Assembly: GCA_017304275.1 (NCBI GenBank)
Contig: JAFKKW010000191.1
Span: 1 to 25,828, forward strand
DNA from: Hyphomicrobiales bacterium
GTDB lineage: Bacteria > Pseudomonadota > Alphaproteobacteria > Rhizobiales > Hyphomicrobiaceae
Direction of reading: 5' to 3'
DNA length: 25,828 bases
The notes beneath the pieces are model-generated. The model did not search any database and was not told the origin of the DNA. It worked only from the letters and a program-made list of their open reading frames with translations. This document shows positions 19,530 through 25,828 of the stretch, piece after piece (the stretch's first letter is position 1; the number at the start of each line of letters is the position of its first letter). The position numbers and the translations under genes were made by a program.

Positions 19530-21722
19530 CTACTCCCGACGCCGGCGCGGGCCGCCTTCGCGCTCGCGGCGCGGCGGACGCTCGGCGGAGAACACCTCCT
19601 CCGGCTCGCCCTCGGCGCGCGGGATCTCCGCACCCGTGGCCTGGTCGACGATCTTCATCGAGAGCCGCACCTTGCCGCGGTCGTCGAAGCCCAGAAGCTT
19701 CACGTAGACCTCCTGGCCTTCCTTCACGACCTCGCCGACCGTCTGCGGACGGCCCTGCGTGAGCTGCGAGATGTGCACGAGGCCGTCCTTGGCGCCGAAG
19801 AAGTTCACGAACGCGCCGAACTCCATGATCTTGACGACCTTGCCCTTGTAGATCTGGCCGACCTCGGGCTCCGACGTGATGCCCTTGATGCGCGCCAGCG
19901 CCTTCTCGATGCTCTCGCGGTTGGCCGATGCGATCTTGACCGTGCCGTCGTCCTCGATGTCGATCTTGGCGCCGGACTCGGCCACGATCTCGCGGATCAC
20001 CGAGCCGCCCGAGCCGATCACCTCGCGGATCTTGTCGGTTGGGATCTTGATCGTCTCGATGCGCGGCGCGTACTCGCCGAGCTCCTCGCGAGCCCCCGTC
20101 AGCGCCTTCGACATCTCGCCGAGGATATGCAGGCGGCCACGATTCGCCTGCTCGACGGCGACCTTCATGATCTCTTCGGTGATGCCGGTGATCTTGATGT
20201 CCATCTGCAGCGCCGTGACGCCGTTGGCGGTGCCGGCGACCTTGAAGTCCATGTCGCCCAGATGATCCTCGTCGCCGAGGATATCGGACAGCACGGCGAA
20301 GTCATCGCCTTCCTTGATGAGGCCCATGGCGATGCCGGCCACCGGAGACTTCAGCGGAACGCCCGCATCCATGAGGGCGAGCGAGGTGCCGCACACCGTC
20401 GCCATCGACGACGAGCCGTTGCTCTCGGTGATCTCCGAGACCACGCGCAGCGTGTACGGGAACTCGTCCGACTTCGGCAGCAGCGGACGCACGGCGCGCC
20501 AGGCCAGCTTGCCGTGTCCGATCTCGCGGCGGCCCGGCGAGCCCATGCGGCCCGTCTCGCCGACCGAGTAGGGCGGGAAGTTGTAGTGGAGCAGGAAGCG
20601 CTCCTTCTTCGTACCTTCGAGGCTGTCGATGTACTGCTCGTCCTCGCCGGTGCCGAGGGTCGCCACCACCAACGCCTGCGTCTCGCCGCGCGTGAACAGC
20701 GCCGAGCCGTGCGTACGCGGCAGCACGTGGACTTCGGAAAGGATCGGGCGCACGGTCTCGAGATCGCGCCCATCGATACGCCGCTTCGTCTTCAGGACAT
20801 CGCCGCGCATGATGTCCATTTCCAGCGCCTTGAACGCGTCCGTCAGTAGCACCTTCTCGGCCGGATCGTCGGCCGGAAGCTCGACGCCCTCGAAAACCTT
20901 CTTCTTGGCTTCCGCGCAAAGGTCCTGGCGCTTGCCCTTTTCCTTGGTCGAGAACGCCGTCTTCAAAAGATCGCCGGCAATCTCCGCGACCTGCTTCTTG
21001 TACTTGTCCTTGTCCGGGATCTGGATATCCCACGGCTCCTTGGCCGCCTTCTCGGCAAGCTTGATGATCGCTTGGATCACCGGCTGCATGTGCTTGTGGC
21101 CGAACATGACGGCCTCGATCATCAGCGCCTCGGAAAGCTCCTGCGCCTCGCTCTCGACCATCATGACGGCATCCTGCGTGCCGGCGACGACGAGATCGAG
21201 CTTGCTCTCGGCCATCTCGTCGATCATCGGATTGAGCACGCACTCGCCGCCGATCACGCCGACGCGCGCCGCGCCGATCGGGCCGAGGAACGGCAGGCCG
21301 GAGAGCGTCAGCGCGGCCGAAGCGGCCACCATGCCGACGATGTCGGGATCGTTCTCGAGGTCATGGCTGAGCACCGTGACGACGACCTGCACCTCGTTCT
21401 TGAAGCCCTCGACGAACAGCGGGCGGATCGGGCGATCGATGAGACGCGAGGTCAGCGTCTCCTTCTCTGTGGGACGGCCCTCGCGCTTGAAATAGCCGCC
21501 CGGGATCTTGCCGGCGGCATACGTGCGCTCCTGGTAGTTGACGGTAAGCGGGAAGAAATCGATGCCGGGCTTCGGGTTCTTGGCGCCGACGACCGTCGCC
21601 AGCACGCTGGTCTCGCCGTACTGCGCGTAGACGGCTGCGTCCGCCTGGCGGGCCATATGCCCGGTTTCGAGCTTGAGCGTACGCCCGCCCCATTCAATTT
21701 CCACGCGATGAATATCGAACAT
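19530..21722 (-). CDS. pnp: Polynucleotide phosphorylase
   Basis: PNPase degrades RNA 3' to 5' by phosphorolysis and is a trimeric core of the RNA degradosome. The 730-residue length is standard. Two RNase PH domains lie at about 10-215 and 310-540, joined by a helical linker. The first has the F-F-P-L-T-V-N-Y motif and R-P-I-R-P-L-F. The second has R-T-H-G-S-A-L-F-T-R-G-E-T-Q-A-L and the catalytic-core segment around A-G-I-A-M-G-L and D-H-L-G-D-M-D-F-K. A KH domain (about 555-615, I-R-E-V-I-G-S-G-G) and an S1 domain (about 622-692, G-K-V-V-K-I-M-E-F-G-A-F-V) follow, then an Arg/Glu-rich tail. It follows rpsO on the same strand, as in many bacteria. Confidence 0.97.
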   Translation of the reverse strand: MFDIHRVEIEWGGRTLKLETGHMARQADAAVYAQYGETSVLATVVGAKNPKPGIDFFPLTVNYQERTYAAGKIPGGYFKREGRPTEKETLTSRLIDRPIRPLFVEGFKNEVQVVVTVLSHDLENDPDIVGMVAASAALTLSGLPFLGPIGAARVGVIGGECVLNPMIDEMAESKLDLVVAGTQDAVMMVESEAQELSEALMIEAVMFGHKHMQPVIQAIIKLAEKAAKEPWDIQIPDKDKYKKQVAEIAGDLLKTAFSTKEKGKRQDLCAEAKKKVFEGVELPADDPAEKVLLTDAFKALEMDIMRGDVLKTKRRIDGRDLETVRPILSEVHVLPRTHGSALFTRGETQALVVATLGTGEDEQYIDSLEGTKKERFLLHYNFPPYSVGETGRMGSPGRREIGHGKLAWRAVRPLLPKSDEFPYTLRVVSEITESNGSSSMATVCGTSLALMDAGVPLKSPVAGIAMGLIKEGDDFAVLSDILGDEDHLGDMDFKVAGTANGVTALQMDIKITGITEEIMKVAVEQANRGRLHILGEMSKALTGAREELGEYAPRIETIKIPTDKIREVIGSGGSVIREIVAESGAKIDIEDDGTVKIASANRESIEKALARIKGITSEPEVGQIYKGKVVKIMEFGAFVNFFGAKDGLVHISQLTQGRPQTVGEVVKEGQEVYVKLLGFDDRGKVRLSMKIVDQATGAEIPRAEGEPEEVFSAERPPRREREGGPRRRRE

Positions 21723-22055
21723 GTTCGTTCTTTCGTTCTATCTCTGTTTCATGTCTCTCTGATGCGCGGCTTCCTTAGCACGAATGCCGCGAGTGTGATG
21801 AACGAGAAATTCGCCACACACAGGCGGCACGGTATCGAGCGAATGTCTCGGTCTGAATCACACTCGTAAGTCTATGATTCTAGTGTCCGTTCCGATTCCG
21901 AACTTCGCTCGGACATCTGCCGATAATACAGGCGAAGTTCGGAATCCGGACACGAGCGCCGCGAACCGAAAAGGTCTGCGACGCCCGTCTTTCCTCCAGT
22001 TACGAGGGTTCGGAGCCAGAAAGCCCTGCCGTCGCCAGCCCGCAAGAAAGGGCGC
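21723..22055 (-). promoter_or_regulatory. rpsO-pnp intergenic leader with two large inverted repeats
   Basis: This 333-base gap has no gene. In pnp transcript order it first forms a long stem: GATTCCGAACTTCGC (21894-21908) with GCGAAGTTCGGAATC (21932-21946), extended by GTGTCCG/CGGACAC (21883-21889 with 21947-21953) across a four-base bulge. A second inverted repeat follows, CGAGTGTGAT (21790-21799) with ATCACACTCG (21857-21866). In E. coli a hairpin in the pnp leader is cut by RNase III for autoregulation. A similar role here is inferred. Confidence 0.6.
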
Positions 22056-22325
22056 TCAGCGGCGGATGCCGAGCTTCTCGATGATCTTCTGATAGCGCTC
22101 GTTGTCCTTGCGCTTGACGTAGTCCAGAAGCTGGCGGCGCTGGCTGACCATCTTGAGCAGACCGCGACGCGAATGGTTGTCCTTCTTGTGCGTCTTGAAG
22201 TGCTCGGTGAGGCCGTTGATGCGCTCGGTCAGGATAGCAACCTGAACTTCGGGCGAGCCGGTGTCGTTCGCCTTTGTGGCGTTGTCCTTGATAACTTTGG
22301 TCTTGTGTTCAAGTGTCAGCGACAT
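22056..22325 (-). CDS. rpsO: 30S ribosomal protein S15
   Basis: S15 binds 16S rRNA early in assembly of the small-subunit platform. The 89-residue length is standard. The characteristic N-D-T-G-S-P-E-V-Q-V-A-I-L-T-E-R-I (about 21-37), L-T-E-H-F-K-x-H-K-K-D, H-S-R-R-G-L-L-K-M-V-S-Q-R-R and L-L-D-Y-V-K segments are all present. An AGGAGAA ribosome-binding site lies a few bases before the ATG at 22325. It is upstream of pnp on the same strand. Confidence 0.97.
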   Translation of the reverse strand: MSLTLEHKTKVIKDNATKANDTGSPEVQVAILTERINGLTEHFKTHKKDNHSRRGLLKMVSQRRQLLDYVKRKDNERYQKIIEKLGIRR

Positions 22326-22630
22326 CGGGTTCTCCTGTTCTGTTGGAGGGCCGCCGCGCCTTGCTCCATGAGGGAGAGCGGGCCAGCCGGGAAACGGCCA
22401 TAGCCGGGATGTCGTCCAGCCAGGTCGCTACAAACCTCATCATGAGCCTAAGGCCCGGACGAGGATGGCGCTTTATACACGTTTGCCGAAGACCGACCAG
22501 GAAAAGTTGCGATAATCGCAACACCGCGCAACAACCGGCAGATCACATTAAGATCTGATTTTATTATATAAATTGGATTGCACGGAAAATTGGGTTGCCT
22601 GCGCACAACGAAAAGTTGCGGTCCGCACGC
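22326..22630 (-). promoter_or_regulatory. rpsO upstream region, AT-rich with a small palindrome
   Basis: I see no gene in these 305 bases. An AT-rich stretch near 22540-22590 contains TATAAT on the minus strand (22563-22568), and TATAAA lies at 22472-22477. Either could be a -10 element for rpsO, but no good -35 is seen. GTTGCGA/TCGCAAC forms a triloop palindrome (22506-22522), and GAAAAGTTGCG occurs twice (22501-22511, 22610-22620). Confidence 0.4.
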
Positions 22631-23884
22631 CTAACCCCCTGTCCCTTCACGCAAAACCTCCACCGCCTTATCGAGTTGCGGATCGCGACCGGCCGCATAG
22701 GGGATGTCGAACGGAACCTCGATCGTCGGCGCCACGCCCTTCCCCTCGAGCCGCTCGCCGTCCACCGCCACGTCGTTGACGGCGACCATCAGGAAGCTGC
22801 CGTCGGAGAGCAGAAAGCCGCGCCCCGCCAGCAGCGCGCCGGCCGTGCGCGTCCCGACCACCTCGCCATAGCCATATTTCTTGAAGCCGTAGGTGAGCAC
22901 TTCCTTGCCGCTGCGCGTGCCGCCGTTGACCAGCGCGACCACGGGCTTGCGCCATCTGAAGCTCGCAAAGTCCGTCTTGCCCGCGCGCTCGGTGAAGGTC
23001 ATGTCCGGGCCGCGCGCATTGAAGAGATCGAGGTAGCGCGGCTGCGCACCGCCCCACCCGTCGCGCAGGTCCCAGATCAGCGCATCGGCGTCCTTGAGCT
23101 TGCCCGTGCTCAATTCTTCCATCAGCGCATCCTGATAGCGTTCGCCCGCGTAGGACCAGATGTGGATGTAGCCGATGCGATGGCCGCCCGCTTCGATGAT
23201 GCGGGCCCCGTCGTGCATGGCGGCGCGAAACGCCTTCCCGGGCTCGATCCGCTCGGGGCGGACGTCCACCACGGAGACCTCTCGGTCGCGCTCGCGGCGC
23301 AACGAGAGCTTCACGACCTGCCCGACCTTGTCGCGAAACGACTCGACGGCCTCGAACGGTTTGCCGTCGGCAGCGACGATCTCGTCTCCGACGAGAATGC
23401 CGGCCTTGGCCGCCGCAAGCCCCGCAATCACACCTGTGACGAACGTCTTGCCCTCGATCTCGCGCGTGAAGATGCCGATGCCGTCGTAGGAGACGCCGTT
23501 GGGCAGATGCTTGCGAAGGCTGTCCCTGAGCCCGTAACGGAAGATGTCGACAAGCTGATAGTAGCGGGGATCGATGTCCGCCACATGCATCGTATGCGAG
23601 GCATCGAGCTCGGCCAGCATCGCGTTGATGGCCTCCGAGCGTGCCTTGACGGTCTCGGACGCGAGATACTGCGGCCTATGGCGCGCGACCACCGCGTCCC
23701 AATCCTTACCCTTCATCTCGGGATCGTAGAAGTTCTCGCGCACGATCCGCGCCGCCTCGTCGAACACGGCCGCGTCGGGACCCTCGCGGGCCGCGCTTTG
23801 CGTGGCCGCAACTGCAAGAACGGCCAAAGTAAGCACGAGCACAGCCCACTTCGGGAACGTGACGGAAGGCGAGGATAGACGCAT
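22631..23884 (-). CDS. S41-family peptidase with PDZ domain, exported
   Basis: This 417-residue protein has a signal peptide or N-terminal anchor (hydrophobic run about 13-30) and should act in the periplasm. A helical region is followed by a PDZ domain (about 140-215; L-A-A-A-K-A-G-I-L-V-G-D-E-I-V-A-A-D-G-K). The S41 catalytic core follows, with Y-I-H-I-W-S-Y, L-I-W-D-L-R-D-G-W-G-G and N-G-G-T-R-S-G-K-E, whose Ser is the likely nucleophile. The Lys expected 25 residues later in C-terminal processing proteases is Ala (T-R-T-A-G-A), so the site resembles the tricorn-type branch. The start at 23884 has GGAGGT upstream. It stands alone between repeats and rpsO; the substrate is unknown. Confidence 0.82.
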   Translation of the reverse strand: MRLSSPSVTFPKWAVLVLTLAVLAVAATQSAAREGPDAAVFDEAARIVRENFYDPEMKGKDWDAVVARHRPQYLASETVKARSEAINAMLAELDASHTMHVADIDPRYYQLVDIFRYGLRDSLRKHLPNGVSYDGIGIFTREIEGKTFVTGVIAGLAAAKAGILVGDEIVAADGKPFEAVESFRDKVGQVVKLSLRRERDREVSVVDVRPERIEPGKAFRAAMHDGARIIEAGGHRIGYIHIWSYAGERYQDALMEELSTGKLKDADALIWDLRDGWGGAQPRYLDLFNARGPDMTFTERAGKTDFASFRWRKPVVALVNGGTRSGKEVLTYGFKKYGYGEVVGTRTAGALLAGRGFLLSDGSFLMVAVNDVAVDGERLEGKGVAPTIEVPFDIPYAAGRDPQLDKAVEVLREGTGG

Positions 23885-24043
23885 GGAACCTCCGCTGCCG
23901 CGATCAACCGAACGCAGCGAGGCATATAGGCGCTCGTCGCGCGGTGTCGAGATGCGGGGGATGCCGGAGTGACGGCCCGTCTTCCGGAGATCGATACATT
24001 CCAACGCTCAGGGAAACGGAACACGGTTTGTTAGGTATCGGGA

Positions 24044-24061
24044 CCCCGACCTTCGTCGGGG
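24044..24061. repeat. Short intergenic hairpin repeat
   Basis: CCCCGAC (24044-24050) pairs perfectly with GTCGGGG (24055-24061) around the loop CTTC. It lies in the gap between truB and the S41 peptidase gene, next to the element at 24100-24127. Confidence 0.6.
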
Positions 24062-24099
24062 CGACGTAGCTCTGGCAAACCGGACGCCCGCCCCTCAAC

Positions 24100-24127
24100 G
24101 TCATCCCGGCGGAGGCCGGGATCCAGA
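24100..24127. repeat. Short form of the GTCATCCCGG intergenic repeat
   Basis: ATCCCGGC (24103-24110) pairs with GCCGGGAT (24115-24122) around the loop GGAG, followed by CCAGAC. The ends match the longer element at 7826-7882. It lies 20 bases downstream of the truB stop. Confidence 0.7.
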
Positions 24128-24146
24128 CACGCATCAATCGAAACCG

Positions 24147-25064
24147 CTATCCGCCGAAATTGAAAACACGCGTCGGATGCAGCGCGCCCTTCTCGATTTC
24201 TCCAAGCGCCACGATCTGGCCTTTCGACATGGCGTAGGCGACCCCACCGAGCACCGGCGCATCGCGCCCACGGATCAGAATGCTGCGCCCCTGCACGAGG
24301 TTGGCCGCATCCGACGGACTGACGTTGACCTCTAGAATATCGCCGAGCGCCATCTCGACCGGCAGCAGGAACGACGACAGATCCTCGCCCGCTTCCGCCG
24401 CGTCCTCGATCTCGTCGAGACCGACGGCATTCTCCTCGCTGAACGGCCTGACGCGCGTGCGTCGCAGCGCGATCACATGCCCGCGGCAGCCGAGCGCGCG
24501 CCCCATGTCGCGCGCGATCGCGCGCACGTAGGTCCCCTTGCCGCAGCGCGCCTCGAACACCGCCGTATCGCCGTCCGGCACATCGACGAGACGCAGCTCA
24601 TCAATGAAAACCGGCCGCGCCTCGAGCACGACGTCCTCGCCGTCGCGCGCCAGCGCATAGGCCCGCTCGCCGTCGACCTTGATCGCCGAATATTGCGGCG
24701 GCACCTGCATGATCTCGCCGATGACCTGCGGCAACAGCCCCTCGATGTCCGCCACCGTCGGCCGCCCCTCGCCGGTCGCCACGACCTCGCCTTCCGCGTC
24801 GTCGGTCGCCGTCTCCGCACCCCAGCGCACGGTGAAGCGATAGACCTTCTCGCCGTCGACCGCGAACGGTACCGTCTTTGTGGCTTCCCCGAACGCAATC
24901 GGCAGGATGCCCGTCGCCAGCGGATCGAGCGTACCCGCATGCCCGACCTTCTGCGCGAAGAAGAGCCGCTTCAGGATGCCGACCGCACGCGTCGAGGTCA
25001 TCTCGAACGGCTTGTCGAGCACCAGCCAGCCGTGAACCGGATTGCCTTTTTTGCGTCGTGCCAT
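24147..25064 (-). CDS. truB: tRNA pseudouridine-55 synthase TruB
   Basis: TruB makes pseudouridine 55 in the T loop of most tRNAs. The 305-residue length is normal. The N-terminus has G-W-L-V-L-D-K-P (12-19), and the catalytic motif G-H-A-G-T-L-D-P-L-A-T-G (41-52) contains D47, the expected nucleophile. The segments Y-x-F-T-V-R-W-G, P-P-Q-Y-S-A-I-K-V-D-G and R-C-G-K-G-T-Y-V-R-A-I-A-R-D are also standard. It follows rbfA by 54 bases on the same strand in the conserved infB-rbfA-truB cluster. Confidence 0.96.
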   Translation of the reverse strand: MARRKKGNPVHGWLVLDKPFEMTSTRAVGILKRLFFAQKVGHAGTLDPLATGILPIAFGEATKTVPFAVDGEKVYRFTVRWGAETATDDAEGEVVATGEGRPTVADIEGLLPQVIGEIMQVPPQYSAIKVDGERAYALARDGEDVVLEARPVFIDELRLVDVPDGDTAVFEARCGKGTYVRAIARDMGRALGCRGHVIALRRTRVRPFSEENAVGLDEIEDAAEAGEDLSSFLLPVEMALGDILEVNVSPSDAANLVQGRSILIRGRDAPVLGGVAYAMSKGQIVALGEIEKGALHPTRVFNFGG

Positions 25065-25118
25065 GGAAACTCTTTGGGGGAATATGGTTCGATTGCGAGG
25101 CGGCGAAGCTGGAAAAAC

Positions 25119-25517
25119 CTAGTCCTTCTCCACATCGCGGCGCACTTTCTCGCTATGCAGCAGCCGGTCGATGCGCGAGACCTCCTCGAACGTCTCGTCC
25201 TCGCGGAAGCGCACCTCGGGCGCGACGCGCAAATCCACCGCATGCGAAATCTCGCCGCGAATGAACTTGCTGTTTCGCGTCAACGCTTCGAGGACGATCT
25301 TCGTATCCTTGCCACCGAGCGGCATGACGTAAGCGGTCGCCAGGCGGAGATCGGGCGACATCCGCACTTCGCTAATCGTCACCACATGCGAGGCGAGCAC
25401 GTCGTCATAGATCTCGCCGCGCGCCAGCATCTCTGCGAGCTTGTGCCGGATCAGCTCGCCGACGCGCAACTGCCGCTGCGTCGGCCCTTTGCCGTGCTGG
25501 GATTTTTGTCTGGACAT
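25119..25517 (-). CDS. rbfA: 30S ribosome-binding factor RbfA
   Basis: RbfA binds the immature 30S subunit, helps process the 5' end of 16S rRNA and is needed at low temperature. The 132-residue protein has the KH-like pattern R-Q-L-R-V-G-E-L-I-R-H-K-L-A-E-M-L (about 15-31), V-T-I-S-E-V-R-M-S-P-D-L-R-L-A-T-A-Y-V (46-64), and a C-terminal L-R-x-A-P-E-V-R-F-x-x-D-E-T. The start at 25517 matches the family. It lies between infB and truB. Confidence 0.95.
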   Translation of the reverse strand: MSRQKSQHGKGPTQRQLRVGELIRHKLAEMLARGEIYDDVLASHVVTISEVRMSPDLRLATAYVMPLGGKDTKIVLEALTRNSKFIRGEISHAVDLRVAPEVRFREDETFEEVSRIDRLLHSEKVRRDVEKD

Positions 25518-25591
25518 ATCTTTTCAATCCGACCGGGATCGAACCGGCACGAGGCCAACGCCTCTTAGCAATTTTGGAACATGGACCTTTG

Positions 25592-25669
25592 GGCCGAAGG
25601 GCCGGGCCGCAAGGCGGCCCCGGCGCGAGCGCCGCCCCCGCGGAGGCTGCCCGCTCGCAAAGCGAGCGG
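25592..25669. repeat. Four-hairpin array between infB and rbfA
   Basis: Four GC-rich stem-loops stand in a row: GGCC/GGCC (25592-25603), GGGCCGC/GCGGCCC with loop AAG (25604-25620), CGGCG/CGCCG with loop CGAG (25621-25634) and CCGCTCGC/GCGAGCGG with loop AAA (25651-25669). No T-run follows on the minus strand. They may set transcript stability or partial termination between infB and rbfA. Confidence 0.65.
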
Positions 25670-25687
25670 AACAGCAGCCGTGAGCGC

Positions 25688-25828
25688 TTAGAGAGACCGC
25701 TTGATCGTCTCCACCTGGAAGCACTCGATCTCGTCGCCCTCACGGATGTCCTGGTAGTTGGCGAAGGCCATGCCGCATTCCTGTCCGGCCGGCACTTCCT
25801 TCACCTCATCCTTGAAGCGCTTGAGGAT
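25688..25828 (-). CDS. infB: Translation initiation factor IF-2, C-terminal end (partial)
   Basis: The minus strand encodes 46 residues ending at TAA (25688-25690) and running off the window. They include L-K-R-F-K-D-E-V-K-E-V, G-Q-E-C-G-M-A-F, N-Y-Q-D-I-R-E-G-D-E-I-E-C-F and a terminal E-T-I-K-R-S-L, which is the standard end of domain IV of IF-2. This domain binds the formyl-methionyl end of the initiator tRNA. The gene order infB-rbfA-truB confirms it. Confidence 0.95.
   Translation of the reverse strand: MLKRFKDEVKEVPAGQECGMAFANYQDIREGDEIECFQVETIKRSL

Noticed and set aside
19308..20849. A 513-codon open frame on the plus strand
   Set aside because: It lies antisense to pnp. Its composition (Arg, Asp, His, Ala-rich) is that of the reverse frame of a GC-rich gene, and it has no recognisable domain.
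22595..23878. A 427-codon plus-strand frame
   Set aside because: It is antisense to the S41 peptidase gene, which has a signal peptide, a PDZ domain and catalytic motifs.

Overview
The window is GC-rich chromosomal DNA that looks like an alphaproteobacterium of the order Hyphomicrobiales, possibly Hyphomicrobiaceae. The reasons are an rluD-type gene next to an alphaproteobacterial rpoH, the blocks infB-rbfA-truB and rpsO-pnp, a btaA-btaB betaine-lipid pair, and several intergenic palindromic repeats of the kind common in that order. The taxon is inferred, not proven.

Layout. 1-1680 looks like the edge of a mobile or plasmid-like element: the 3' end of an open frame, a membrane/coiled-coil protein of unknown function and a small ribbon-helix-helix-like protein with three tandem 12-bp repeats upstream. 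It abuts the 3' end of a tRNA-Glu(CUC) gene (1729-1804). 2010-4300 holds an RluD-like pseudouridine synthase and rpoH, whose leader has three short hairpins. 4421-7671 holds a one-repeat Sel1-like protein, a quinone oxidoreductase, a small lipoprotein and an internally duplicated DedA protein. 7893-9832 is btaA-btaB (diacylglyceryl-trimethylhomoserine lipid synthesis). 10057-10224 is a very basic 55-residue protein. 10363-12313 holds an RlmD-like rRNA methyltransferase and TlyA. 12433-13179 is a Tat-exported Mn-type superoxide dismutase.

The most distinctive region is 13239-17104, all on the minus strand. In transcription order it has an ECF sigma factor, a membrane RskA-like anti-sigma factor, a BufA2-type cysteine-rich exported precursor (bufferin), BufB (DUF692/MNIO iron oxidase), BufC (DUF2063) and a DoxX membrane protein. 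This is a bufferin-type RiPP metallophore cluster, known from recent work to bind copper through modified cysteines. A good terminator separates the sigma/anti-sigma pair from bufA. A near-identical 14-nt motif lies upstream of both transcription units, and the anti-sigma factor has a Met/His cluster in its predicted periplasmic domain. Together these suggest a copper-responsive regulon. The copper link for this anti-sigma factor is a hypothesis.

17262-18974 carries a DUF486 membrane protein, then DUF4202 and a two-half CbiX-like chelatase joined by an ATGA overlap. 18943-22325 carries a GrpB-like protein, pnp and rpsO, with two large inverted repeats in the pnp leader. 22631-25828 carries an S41-type peptidase, truB, rbfA and the 3' end of infB, with a four-hairpin array between infB and rbfA.
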